Source: Ophiobolus disseminans (taxonomy: Eukaryota; Ascomycota; Dothideomycetes; Pleosporales; Phaeosphaeriaceae). From it: 64,000 bases of DNA. Made by a program: the position numbers and the translations under genes. Under the pieces are notes generated by a model, which saw only the letters and a program-made list of their open reading frames with translations, ran no database searches and was not told where the DNA came from. The DNA lies in assembly GCA_010093685.1 (NCBI GenBank), contig MU006218.1, positions 1,924,933 to 1,988,932 of the forward strand, given 5' to 3'. Of this stretch, positions 1-12,149 are shown one piece after another (positions within the stretch are counted from its first letter, which is position 1; the number at the start of each line of letters is the position of its first letter).

Positions 1-1185
1 TGGACGAACCCGGGGACGTGTCGCCTGACGGTGGCGTGAAGGTGAACTGGTGGTGCTCTGTGGCAGGCACGCACCTGCCTTCGGGGTTTTGTTTACAGCG
101 ATAGCACGGCAGGCGCGGACCGCTGACAGTAAGCCTTCTCCCTCGCACAGCTGTTGCACTCGAACCCGCGCAGCTGGCACGTCGCAGTGGCCCAAGATGA
201 CAACAGACCAGGGGGCGTGTTGACGGCCGGCTGCTCGAGGTCAAGGCCGTCGTCGCCAGGGCAGGAGCGTGGCGACAGTCATGTGCGTGCAAGGGCTCCC
301 GGCAGTTTACCCAGCGTTGGCGGCAGCATGCATGTCGAGGCGGTCAGAGCAGAGGGTGGGGAGTGGTTAGCATACACTGCACTGTAGACTGCACGAGATG
401 AAGTGGAATTGAGGTCGCTGCGATGTTTCAATTGACTGCCTCGAGGCACTGTGACGCGACCTGCAACGGCGTGGATGAAACAGAAAGAATGCGCAGTCAG
501 CAAGACGCTCGGCTCGTCAGTGGCCCCGCCCGCGCCCGCTAAATCCGCCGTGAGGCAGCATCATCCACACGGCCTCGCTTCTCGACTCTGGACGCGTTGT
601 TGCCGTGTGTGTGCGTGGGGACCTCTGCCAGCAAAATACGTGCCCCGGTGCATATCGCGCGCGCTCGCTGCTTTGGCGTGCAGCTCCCGCGGGCTCCAGC
701 TGCATCCTCCGGCCGACGGTCGCAGGTCACGCTCGCGCCGCTTCTTCATCCCCTCGTGCCCTCGTGCTAGGCGAGCGGTGCATTGTGCCCCTCCCAAAGC
801 ACGCCAATCCGCCAGGCCCTCCCATCCGACGACAAAAGTTGTGTCACGCCTCTCGACATTCACCCCAACGCGCCCCCGCGACGCTGTCCGCTCACTACGC
901 ACCCAATCGCTCCGTCGCCACGGCAATGCACCTGCTATAGGCCGGTCTACCGACGTTTGAACCCCCATCTGCCCGTAACGGACCTCGACCTCGTCCTCGA
1001 CCTCGTCGCTGGCTCCACCGCCGCTAGCCAGCTCGACCCACTCAAGCCGAACTTCAAACATTCGGACGCCCTCACCTTCCCACCATGGTCTTGGGAGCTC
1101 TCTGCGCATAGCACCCGTCCACCGGCCCGGGCGCCCTTTTCTCCGCGTCGAGGGGCCCACCCATCGCTGACGGCACCTTCGCCGA
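1..1185. other. Upstream region of the Rim15 gene, no gene seen
   Basis: GC-rich sequence upstream of the Rim15 start. The overlapping frames open on both strands give low-complexity Arg/Pro/Ser-rich translations with no domain, so I treat them as chance. Pyrimidine-rich stretches after about 820 are compatible with a promoter and 5' UTR. No RNA gene seen. Confidence 0.5.
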
Positions 1186-4100
1186 ATGTACGCGCAACAA
1201 CCGACGACAGCCATGGCTGACGAAAAGCGGCCGTCGACCCTGCACCCGCCGGCAGTCATGGCGCTCCGCCAGGAGGCAGCAGGGTCCAACAACAACCACA
1301 ACCGCGTGGCCATGGAGCGCTCTGTCAGCCAGGACATGCGAGAGGAGCGTGAGGACCTCAAGGAGGCCGCCGAGCACAGCCTGAACATCATCATGGACCT
1401 GGACCTCGAGAACAAAATACGCTATGTCACCGACTCGTGGAAAGACGTCATCGGGACGCAGCCGAAGGAGGTTGTGGGCAAGTCTGTCTTCGACATTCTC
1501 TATGGCGGTGCAGACGGCTTTGCAGAGACGATCGAGTCTGTCCGCAAGTACGACTCACGGAGCCACATCGTCCGATTCTCCGTCCGCATGGGGCCGCACT
1601 CTGCGCTGCGGAAGCGACGATCCAGGACCTCGCCAGAGGATGCACTCGAGCAGGCCCCGCAATCCCCAGTCGATGCAGAGCACGAGGAAGAGCAGATCTT
1701 GAATCTCGAGGCGCAGGGCATCATGATCTACGACCGGACGACTGGAGCCGAGAGCCATGTATGTTTGAATCTACCCCCCTCACTTTGTATATATAGGTAC
1801 TAATATGCATAGACTATGTGGATGATCCGACCCACAGTCATCCGCGAGGTGACTATCGACCTTCCGGAGTTCCTTGTAGAGTCGCTCGGTGTGGGAGCCG
1901 AAGTCCTGGCCCACTACCTCACCGGTCTTGCCGAGCAAGGTGCCAGCGACCCTCGAAACCACCCGCCTCCCCTTCCCGTCCTCTGCCGGATATGCGAGCG
2001 CCAGATCACGCCCTGGTGGTTCGAAAAGCACTCGGAACTTTGTCTGCAGGAACATCGTGCCGAGATGGACGTTCAAATGGCTCAGGAGACGCTGTCCGAA
2101 CACCGCAACGCCATCGTGAAGGTGCTGGACACACTCGAGGCCCAGAGCCAGCGCTCGCGAGCTGCATCCCCAGACGTCGTTCAACCCCCCCAGCCTGCAG
2201 AGTACAAGGGTATGATCATCCACCCCAGTTCAACGCCGTCGTCAGGAACACCATCTGGACGCAATTCCCCTGCCTCGCCTCCATCAAGGTCAAGGGAACG
2301 CTCAGAGCGGCCCTCTGGGTTCGGTCACCACCGTGCTCGTTCGTTTGCCGTGCGACGGCCGCTTGCCCGCATCGTTGAACTTGTACTGGACCTGTGCGAC
2401 ACGGCCCTTGAAATCAACACACCCGCCATCAAAGATAATGCCCGTGGCCAGCAAGCAGCTGAGATTCGCACCCAATCACCTCAGTCTGAGAACCGCATTT
2501 CTCAAGTTCTCCAATGGCAGTCGCCGACCACAGGCTCGTCAGACCACAGCGAGGGTCTGAAGCAGCTTTGCGAGGACACCAACAAGCTGGCCAAGGCCAA
2601 GATTGATTCTGTCACACGTCATAGGCGAGTACTAGAATACTCTGAGCGTCTTCGTGTTGAGTTCGATGTTCTGGTACAAGAGTGCATCGAGGCTGCCATA
2701 GTAAAAGCAGCTCAGATAGCCCGCGGAGAGGATAGCTCATCTGATGACGGACACCTCGACGATGAGACGCCAATGGAAGACAATGAAATTCCCACAGGTG
2801 AAGATGGCATCTTCCCTGGGTCTTTTGATGCTCCTTCAGCAATGGCGCAGGCCCTGCGCAATGTGTCCGAAGCCACGCTACCCGCACGGGTAGGACGCAG
2901 AGAGTCGTCTGTTGCAGGCTCAAACCGCTCCGACAGCCCGAGAGGATGCGCAACTCCACGGTCCCATGTCGGCGCCATCAGCATCGCAACCCAGAACAAG
3001 CGGCAATCGATGCACTTCGAAAGTGATGCTGGCGCGGACAGCGATACTAGCGTACATTCGTCGGTTCTCTCTGCCCCACGACGAGCGGACTCACCGGCGT
3101 CCGAGATGAGCTTAAGCCGAGTAGCAAGCTCGCGAGAGCGGAAACGCAAAAGCTTGGTTCTCCCCAGTGTCCTCTCCAGTCGACAGCAGTCACCTGCGCG
3201 CTCCATGATACCGCCACCATCGTCGCCTTTGAGAATGACTAAACCGCGCCTCCCTAGTGGAGCTGACTGCCTTCAGTCTCCAATCACCTCTCCAGTATTG
3301 ACAACGACTGAGTTTTCGTCACCGGCTATGACGCATGCGCTCAGCCTCAATACCCACCATCGTAGACAATCATCTACGGCGGGATCAGATGGCCCAAGAC
3401 CGATCTCACCACGCCTAATACCCACAACCCAGCCCCAGCCGCGCGCTGTCCCGCCATCTATCAAAGACTTTGAAATCGTCAAGCCAATCAGCAAAGGTGC
3501 TTTTGGTAGTGTGTACCTCGCTAAGAAAAAATCAACTGGCGAATACTTCGCCATCAAGGTCTTGAAGAAGGCGGACATGGTCGCAAAGAACCAAGTCACC
3601 AATGTCAAGGCGGAGCGAGCTATCATGATGTGGCAGGGCGAGAGTGATTTCGTTGCCAAACTCTACTGGACATTTTCAAGCAAGGATTATCTTTACTTGG
3701 TCATGGAGTATCTGAACGGCGGCGATTGTGCTTCTCTCATCAAGGTTCTGGGTGCGCTCCCGGAGGACTGGGCTAAAAAATACTTGGCCGAAGTCGTTCT
3801 TGGAGTTGAGCATTTGCATAGTCGTAGCATCGTTCACCGCGATCTGAAACCCGACAACCTTCTCATCGACCCCAAGGGTCATTTGAAGCTTACCGACTTT
3901 GGTCTTTCACGCATGGGAATGATCGGCCGTCAAAAGCGTGCTTTGAAGTCTACTGAACAAGCTCCAGATCTTCTCAAGGCTGGTCCGTTCCATCGCGCTA
4001 CTTCTATGGCTTCATCTCGATCGGCGTCATTTGACCTCAACCCGTCGCCATCACAGACACCGTCCATGGTACCAGCGCTTGCTGGAGATTTAGGCCAGCC

Positions 4101-7100
4101 ATCATACTTCAGTCTCAACCGCGAGACTTCGACCGGCCGAGAATCTTCCAGACGGACTTCCGGAAATCGTAGTGACAGTCAAGACAGCGATGCATTGCAG
4201 GCCATGTTTCGTCGCTTCTCTATTGCCGACTTTGATCAGCTCGGGCTGCCTCGAGCCCGTTCGCCAATTGAAGAGGAGACTTATAGTGACGAAGGGTCGC
4301 CCGACCTGTTTCCCGCGCCTATCACAATGAGTCAAGCTAGTATAGCGCAAAACAGCACGCCACCCGTTACCTCTACCATGCCTCCCCCGCCCATGGCTTT
4401 GTTCGACCCAGACGACACTAACCGCAAGTTTGTTGGCACGCCTGATTATCTCGCACCAGAAACTATTGCCGGCAACGGACAAGACGAGGTCAGTGATTGG
4501 TGGTCGCTTGGTTGTATTCTGTTTGAATGTCTCTACGGTTACCCTCCATTCCACGCGGACACACCAGATGAGGTGTTCCAAAATATCCTCGCGCGAAGGA
4601 TCCACTGGCCCGCAGACGACGATGAGGACTATGATATATCGGATGAAGCGAAGGATTTGATGAACCGCCTGTTGTGCTCTGATCCCAGGGAGCGCCTTGG
4701 CGCAAACAAGGATGAGAAGTATGCGAGTGGTGGTGAAGAGATTAGGAGTCATCCATGGTTTTCTGACCTCAATTGGGCGACCCTTCGCGACGATGAAGCA
4801 TCTTTCATTCCGGCGCCTGAGAACCCAGAAGACACCGAATACTTTGATACTCGAGGGGCTGCCATGGACACTTTCACGCCGGAGTTTGAGGATCAGCAAT
4901 CGTCAGCAGCCAACACACCAAGTGCTGACTACCCAGATCGTCCGCATGATGCTCTATCTCGAGTGCGGTCTCAAGTCACCGTGCAGACAATGAAGCGTGG
5001 TCTTATCCCCCTGCACATCCCAGCTCACGTTCGTGAAGGAAGATCGCGAAGACTGAGCGAGCCTATGGCCGCAGACGACTTTGGCAACTTTAGCTACAAG
5101 AACTTGCCAGTGCTAGAAAAGGCTAACAAGGACGTCATCCAAAAGCTTCGCGCGGAGGCATTACTTCCACAGCACAAGGCTAGCTCTGCGCTGCAGTCGC
5201 CCTCTGTCGCATCGCCTTCCCCGTCGCTGGAGAACAGTCCCATGATCCCAGGACCGCTCAAGCGCACATTGTCCACAAACAGACCTACCGGTAGACCCTC
5301 GTCACCTTCGGTTAGCGGCCCTGCCTCCTCGCCAAGTCGCGGATCGCAACCATCGTCTCCATTGCTTGTGCAATTCAGCACTGGACAGCACCACGAGCGA
5401 CGAAAGACATCGAGCAGTTCGTCTACTCTGTCTCATTCGACGAGCAACCCCTCTTCTCTTCAACCTGGGAGCTTCTTCGACCCTTCCCGTCTGTCTGGTC
5501 TCAGACCTTCACCAGAGGCTATTTCGCCTATCAAATTGTCGAAGACTCCGTCCGCCACATCTGGTGGCTTTCCTGATCGGTCGGCTCCAGGACAACGCCA
5601 GTCGTCTATTGGACATAATAGCGCGTCATCACCACGCGCTAGGTCGCAAACACTTGGCTCCCAAGAAGAAGACGTGGTTCGCGATCTGCTGCCAGTTCAC
5701 CACAAGCGGCGAAGCCAGGTCCTCGATGTGTCGCCGTCGTCCTCAGACACAGAGGACACCCGTGCCAAGGCGCTCCTCCGCGTGCAAAGACGGAGGCAGA
5801 GCTCGCGCAGGCTTTCACAGATCAACTTCAGTGACGGACCGTTCTTTCGCCCGCTTGATGTGTTGATCTGCGAAGATCATCCCGTATCCCGTCTTGTCAT
5901 GGAGAAGCTGCTTGAGAAGCTACGCTGTCGTACACTCACAGTGACTAATGGGTCCGAAGCGATCCGCTATGCCATGGGCGAAGTCAAATTTGATGTGATC
6001 ATGATGGAGTTCAGACTGCCACAGGTCAATGGTGCGGATGTCGCTCGCATGATCAGGGACACGAAAAATGCAAACACGCACACTCCTATCGTTGCAGTAA
6101 CCGGCTATCTCAAGGAGCTCCAAGCACCGCACTACTTCGATGCGCTCATTGAGAAGCCACCCACGATCGCGAAGCTCACCGATACTCTAGGGAGACTGTG
6201 CCAATGGAAGGGACCACCACCCAATTGGACGCCAACTCAGCAATTTCCGTCCATGATGCCCTCTGGCCTGCGACAGGAGTCCACGCGACAAGAAGACAGC
6301 CCCACGTCTAACTCTTCTGGGTTTGCTCAAGTGCCGTCTGGCAGCTACCGAGGTTCGAGCCGCGAAGACTCCATCAGCTCCAGCTTCTTTGGCGACAGCG
6401 AAGTTCGTGCCGCTGAGGACGTGCCTGTCATTATCGCTCGTCATAATGCGGATGAGTGGCGTGAACGCGACATAGCGCGGGCTATGAATGGCTTGGGCAT
6501 CTCGGATGATGTAGAAACTGTCGATCCCAAGGCCATCGTGCAGGGCCCACCTGACCTACCCCACGAAAACTCAGCGCCCGCTGCGCTCGAGGCGGCAACG
6601 ATCCGCCGACAGCGATCTACTGAGCAAGTTGGTGCCAAACGTCGTCTGCTTGAAACGCGCAGGCATGAGTCGGCTGAATCTGGAGACGACGAAGATGACG
6701 AGTTGGGCCATGTTAGCGTTCGCGCACGGAGCCCAAAGACACGACCCAAGTCGACGTCGAAACTCGGCATCGAGATGATGCGCACCAACAGTAGAGGCAG
6801 CGTCATTTCCGTCGAAAACATTGACGTTCCCGACTCCACGCTGACATCTTCCCCACCCCCAGTGATCAGCGAGGATCCCACAGCAGAAGAGCGCGAAACT
6901 AAACTCGCCACTCCCCACGCCCCACCCATGTCCCTTACACCGCCTGAGATCTTCCCCGAAGTCCCCGGCCGCGCCGTAGCGTCCTTCGCCATGGAAACAA
7001 ACAAGACGCCCATACACAGCGAGGGCACAACGCCAAAAGGCAATGCTGTCATTACCACGCCGAAACAGGACGCGGCCACGCCAGACCCTGATCCCACTCC

Positions 7101-7128
7101 TCGCGCCCACTCCGGCACGGGTGCGTAG
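1186..7128 (+). CDS. rim15: Rim15-type PAS/AGC kinase/receiver protein
   Basis: Large serine/threonine kinase of the Rim15/Cek1 family, which acts downstream of TOR and PKA in quiescence, stress and nutrient signalling. There are two exons: an intron at 1759-1812 (GTATGT, branch-like TACTAAT, AG) joins them in phase 0, giving about 1962 aa. The start may be 1186 or the in-frame ATG at 1213. Domains in order: PAS-like segment (about 65-140); a CxxC..H..C zinc finger (CRICERQITPWWFEKHSELC, about 247-266); long Ser-rich linkers; AGC kinase from about 742 with glycine loop GAFGSV, catalytic HRDLKPDN near 865 and DFGLS. An insert of roughly 150 residues follows DFG before GTPDYLAPE near 1065, typical of this family. 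A response-regulator receiver starts near 1538. Its usual phospho-acceptor Asp is Glu (MMEFRLP), so it is probably not phosphorylated in the classical way. Identification is strong; the exact N-terminus is uncertain. Confidence 0.95.
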
Positions 7129-9043
7129 GACGCACTTACTCCGCAGCCGCGATTGACTTCTCTGTCTGAAAGTTATTTTGAATTTGAATTCCGCTTCGAG
7201 TATGCTTTGTGAGCATGGTGTTGGCGGTGTTTTTACGGTAGCGCACCGGGAAACAGAATCTTTGCTTTTTCCTTGTTCTTTTTTGTTTTGTTTCAGGGGC
7301 TTGAAAGTGTTTTGAAAGTTTGCTGCGCAGTTTTTTTGGCATTTGCGGGCGTTTTGGTGGGACAGTCGTCACCGCGCACCGTCGCCTTCTCTTCGACTTT
7401 GTTATATAAATCTACTACCTTGTTTCTTTTATGTTGTTGCGCTTGGGAGGCGCGGATGGGAGGCATCGAAATTTGTCACTCGCTTTATACCCGCCGCTCG
7501 CTTCTGGTTGGGTGCCTGTTCTGATTGATGGGAATCAGTTCGATTCAGATTGTTGCGTTTTCTTTTGTGTTGCGCTTGTGCCTGTATATCAGGTGGTGAG
7601 GACTGGATAGGCTAGATGAGGTTGTCGGATACTTTGAAAGTAACAATGTTCGCTGATGTGGATTAAAATGTGCACGTGCACCACTGTTTCTCCACTTCAT
7701 GCCTTGCCATGGCGCCTCTCTAGCCCTGCGAAATTGCATATCATGGCATATTTTCTATGCCTTCTCAGCTTTTTTGACGTAAGGGTGCATTCGCGTCGCA
7801 CCGTGTTGCATTGCACAACCCCATAACTATACTCATCTACTCTTCTTCCTAATCATTCCTTTCCCTTTCACACGAGGACACCACGACCCAAACCTGGAGC
7901 CAAATAATGTTAAGACGTATTGGAACAAGGCCCCTCTAGTAGTATGACTACCACAGATCACCAAGTAAGGAGAGAGACGAGGTGGGGTGGCTGCAACGTA
8001 CTGTATTGACTGTTGTGTTCTCATGTTCGTACAGCTTGTCTAAACAGTAATGAGGATGTTACAGTGGGGCTGTTCCTCCACGTACGGCAAGTACCGCGAG
8101 CCTACCTTACACCAACCTGGACTGAACCCACATATCAACAAGATGTGTATATGTAAATCTGTACGGCATTGGAGTCGTGGAGTTGTGTTGCCAATTTAGT
8201 AGGTAGGTGATGTATTTTATTTAATAAACTCTCATATTTTTTTCTTAGTGACAAGCTGACAAGGTATTGCAATACAATGTGAGGGGTATATGTTTGCATG
8301 TACTTGCATTCGTTAGTGTGTTTTGCAGTACTTGGCAGCTTAGGTGATGTGCGTATCCGGCGGGCGGGCGGAATGCACGGTAGGACGTATGCGTGTATCA
8401 AAGCTAAAGTAAGTCCTGAGGATGGGGGGAGGGGGGACGGGGAATTTTAGGTTTAGTAGTATGAGCGGGGGAGGAGGGTTGGTGGGATTAAGGCTCTTTG
8501 AACGGAGGTAGGGAAACGTGGTAGGGCTTGGATTGAGGTGCTGTGAGTGTATGGGAGGGTCGAGGGTTAGGTTGATGTTGCATCAGATGTGAATATTTAG
8601 TGCTAGGATTCAAGGCAATTTTGCGGGTTGCATCATGTTTTGCAGGGCGGGTCTGGTGGTGTGATGATGATGCGCATATGCTCTGTGTAAGTCATATAGC
8701 GGACTGCTTAACGTTCCTCGAGGTGATTTGGGTGGTGTGATGATGATATGGATAGGCTCTGGTATGGGTCATATGTGAAAACGGTTGCTTGGCTCAGGGT
8801 ATGCTTCAAAGTGGATGATCTGAGTGCTAGGAGTTGAATTGGGCGTCAATCTTCATAGACGAATACGCAGTATTCTTTCCGCGATGTTCTGATGATGGAC
8901 TACACCAAACGATGAACTCGCCCCGGATATATTTATGTCTTCGTATCCATGCTCGCGGCCTTCCATCAGAATCGTACTCCTACAAGTGTGAAGCACGCCC
9001 ACCAGAGACGCAGTTCATTCCGCATATCACGCGAGCCCACATA
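7129..9043. other. Intergenic, no gene seen
   Basis: About 1.9 kb after the Rim15 stop. T-rich sequence just downstream is consistent with a 3' UTR. No frame shows a recognisable protein. An imperfect direct repeat at 8655-8775 is listed separately. Confidence 0.5.
8655..8775. repeat. Imperfect direct repeat, two ~43-bp copies
   Basis: Two related stretches, 8655-8697 and 8731-8775, both begin GGTGGTGTGATGATGAT, continue to ..GCTCT, and end in GTCATAT, with a period of about 76 bp. This could be a small local duplication in non-coding DNA; no function is implied. Confidence 0.6.
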
Positions 9044-9475
9044 TCAGAGTTCCTGCTTCCAACCATCGTTCTTAGATTTCAAGGAACCAAATCTCGCGTC
9101 TTTTCCCCTCACAACGACGTTTCCGCCAACGCGCCAGTTTGTCTCTCCGCCCTCGCCCCCAATTCGAATCCACCCGTCACCCGTGAACACCACGACTCGG
9201 AACCCACCTCCCGCGCCCATGGGCTGCAGACCGGTGTCCAGGATGTTGTTGAAGTGGTGTTTCTCGGGAATGTGCATGTTCCAAACCGCGATGTTGACTT
9301 GCTTCCCTGCTTGCTCGTACGTGGAACGTGCAGTCTCTTCGATGTAGGCGATCTGACGGGCGCGGCCAATCCTGTCCATGTCGAAGCCGATCTTATTGAA
9401 GGGTCCAGTTGAGACGGTAGCGGTCTGTGAGAGAAAGCCGACGAGTACGTTTGCGAGGAGTGCTGCGGCGACCAT
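9044..9475 (-). CDS. Small putative secreted protein
   Basis: Single-exon ORF of 143 aa with no family I recognise. The N-terminus (MVAAALLANVLVGFLSQ) is a short hydrophobic stretch that could be a signal peptide or anchor. The rest is polar, has no cysteine, and becomes glycine-rich (GGEGGETNWRVGGN) toward the end. Codon use looks normal and the reading is coherent over its whole length, unlike the overlapping frames. Size and possible secretion are compatible with a small secreted protein, but nothing here shows an effector role. It is isolated between two non-coding stretches. Confidence 0.5.
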   Translation of the reverse strand: MVAAALLANVLVGFLSQTATVSTGPFNKIGFDMDRIGRARQIAYIEETARSTYEQAGKQVNIAVWNMHIPEKHHFNNILDTGLQPMGAGGGFRVVVFTGDGWIRIGGEGGETNWRVGGNVVVRGKDARFGSLKSKNDGWKQEL

Positions 9476-10236
9476 GATTGTCTGTTAAGATTGGTTAGCC
9501 TTGTTCTGCTGCTCCTTCTGACTGAACTGACTCTAGGTACTGTGCTGCGACAGACTCCGGTAAACGATGGCCGTCCGATTGATTGATTCTGGAGACGCGA
9601 CGAGGTGTTTGTGTTTTGGTGTTCGTTCAAATTTGTGGGTGGGCATGCGCATATACCTACCACTCACAACATGCAGGCGCGCGGCAACCTTGGAAAGGTT
9701 ACACACAGACGCTCCTTCCCGTTACCCAAGTAGCCTGAGCCTCAGAAGCTTCCCAGCTATTGTTCGCAGGTGCCAAGCCAGTGAGGGTTTAGCTCCACTC
9801 AGGTTGGACTAGCGTCATTCTGCTCTGCCCTTTGAGCCTCCGTAGCATCACAATCCATCACTCAGTTCGCCCACTCTTCCCTCTCAATACATCAGTCAGC
9901 GCTCAAGCACATGCAGAACAGATGCCTACAATCGGAGAGTTCGTCGATTTACTCCCAAAATAGCCAGCACGACTTGTAAACGTCCTTTGCAGTGCTAGTC
10001 TGCGACAGTGTCGTTCTCGGAGTAATCAAGGCACGTTGTGAAGGTGGACACACGACAATGGCTTTGTTCTCTAAAAAGAGCTGCGAAGAATCAGCGTCCG
10101 CCTTGTCACCGGCGACATTGTGGTAGATTTGAGAGTACTTGAGATGTTTGGGAGTCAAGATAGCACGCCTAACAATATACACATTTTTGGAGATTGAAAT
10201 CCGACACTACTAATTAAATTGATATACTGTTTCATC
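9476..10236. other. Intergenic before the HExxH family block
   Basis: No supported gene. It contains ACAATGGCTTTGTT at 10055-10068, one of three related near-palindromes seen in this block (also 12024-12038 and 15972-15986). The 150 bases before copy 1 of the family are AT-rich and probably held its promoter. Confidence 0.4.
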
Positions 10237-11810
10237 ATGGCTGGAATCACCCCTATCCCCTTCCCCGCAGGTCAATGGCCTGCCAACGCGTATTTTTTTA
10301 AAAGAAGAAAAGACTACACCGTTCGCCTCCGTCGGGCTGACCTACAACATTTGTACGCCGCTGGGTTTGTTGAAGTCACCGGACTTCCGCCCTGCAATTT
10401 AACGAACCCGATCCATCTTCTATTCCAACAAGCAAGATTTCATAACTTTACGACGGCTCAATATAAAGCCATTCGTCCGGCCATATTGCTAGCCTCTAGG
10501 TTAGTCACTGCTAACGAGTACATGGACTTCTGGACGCGTATGTACAGAGGGCGTGCCACCAGGACTACTGCAGATGAACGCCGCCAAAAAACTATACAGC
10601 TACCAGCTGGATAAAACCAAACTACACTTCTGGTTATTACTCGTCAGGCATTAGTGAACTTGTCGACGCGCTTGACTATTCGCTGCTGGGACGTAGAAAC
10701 TGACGGAGCATTGTTATATGCCGGTGAAGCGTTCACCGACAACGATGATCGACTATGCAAGCGCCATATGTGTCTTCACGCCGGCAAAAAGAACTGTGGG
10801 ACTTGTAAGTATTGCATTGCCAACCGCGAGTTTCGATGTGTGATTTGCGGAAAGACGGACTACGATGATAGGAAATGCACGGTAGCAATACTCCGACGCC
10901 TTCTTGATAGACGCGGTATTGCACATGCGTATCTTACTACTAAAGCGCAGTTAGTGAATGCGGTGGACAGTGATGACTACATCACGCATGGTCTACGCCC
11001 AGCCGTGTATAGGACGACTGCAGCACAGATTGCTGACCTTCAAATCGGCCTACGCAACGACGTCGTATAATACATCGAGCAAGTCAGAGCGGGAAACCCA
11101 TGGACTCCTAGCGAGCAAGCTCGGTTCGTGTTTCGCTTTGCAACTACGCTCGTCCACGAAGTCGCGCATCAATTCTGGTGGTACCGATCGCGACGCTGCT
11201 GGCAATGCAATGGAGACTGTCCATGGTGGTCAATGAACGACGAATTGCGTGATTTCAGGCACGAGCCCGAACTAGGTGAGTCGTCTGAAGTATGGGCATT
11301 TGGCTCTCGCCGTGCTGCGCCTGGAAAGATCCATGAAGTACCCCGGCAAATGCTGCCCAGTTCGTCCCAGCGCCTACAATGGCCGTCTGCAGACCAAACT
11401 GTCGACTCTGGAATTGGAAACCGAGCTGGAGTTCTCAAGTAAGAATTCATTCTTCCTGTAGAATATTACAATTTCTGGTTCCGCGAGCAGACTTGGGCGG
11501 ACATTCGCACTTGCGGACGCGAGAATGGCTGTCCGAGCTTCAATGACTCGGTCGTCATGAGGCATATAGCTGCGCGGAAGACAGGTGATATAAGTACGAC
11601 TTGTGGAGAAGTGTAAAGACGCGGTATTCGTATCAGCAACTGGTTAATGCCGGTGGGCTCGATCACGCAGATGACCTTTTCTTGCACGGTAGTCGAGGCA
11701 CAGAGGCCAATAGGCTTGCGAGAGAAAACAGATTGGAGGAGGCAAGGGAAAGGAGGAGTGTTGTGCGGAACAGAGCGGAAGCTAGAAGGAGAAGGCGGAT
11801 GTTCGGTTAA
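10237..11810 (+). pseudogene. HExxH/SAP family, copy 1 (stop-interrupted)
   Basis: Decayed relative of the intact gene at 16196-17755. One reading frame from ATG 10237 carries the whole family pattern: N-terminal NPIHLLF..F..Y..IRPA motif, CGTCKYC zinc-ribbon-like cysteines, SAP-like helix pair, HEVAH in LVHEVAHQFW, CWQC, EVWAFGSR and FILPVEYYNFWFREQTW. The frame is cut by TAA at 10612, 11068 and 11440, with recognisable family sequence on both sides of each. A frameshift near 11600 moves the C-terminal part (from YSYQQLVNAGG) to another frame ending at 11810. All three stops would be explained by CAA to TAA. Metal-binding residues are still present in the remnant. Function of the family is unknown; the metallopeptidase idea rests on HExxH alone. 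Confidence 0.75.
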
Positions 11811-12149
11811 ACACATGTTTCTGATGTGAATTACGAATAGATTAAGTGATTCCTTCTAATTGCAAGCAACATAGCTCAAAGTTCGATCGATAGGCAGTCA
11901 ACTTCGTCGGGATACGCGCATACACCATAATTTCTGCTCTTCTGCTTTCCGTACCCCAAGGTCAAAAATAGCTTCACGAGCTCAGCTGCGGCATAGCTTC
12001 AGCAACCCAGAAATTCCGGGCATAACAATGGCCTTGTTGCACTCAATATGTAGCTTAACACATTGTGAAGCCGCGACCTGCAACAAAGGCCTTATCCCGC
12101 TTACCAACAGGGAAAGCTTTGAGAGTGTTGAGCAGGAGGATATCCTAGG
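11811..12149. other. Intergenic, near-palindrome
   Basis: Short gap between copy 1 and the decayed NLR-like gene. It contains AACAATGGCCTTGTT at 12024-12038. No gene seen; the last part may hold decayed 5' sequence of the next gene. Confidence 0.4.

Noticed and set aside
561..1415. 284-codon minus-strand open frame upstream of and overlapping the Rim15 start
   Set aside because: Arg/Ser/Gly-rich low-complexity translation in GC-rich DNA, partly antisense to Rim15 exon 1; no domain.
4102..4899. 265-codon minus-strand open frame
   Set aside because: Antisense of the Rim15 kinase domain; no independent support.
8640..8775. Possible CRISPR-like or regulatory tandem array
   Set aside because: Only two imperfect copies; a small local duplication explains it.
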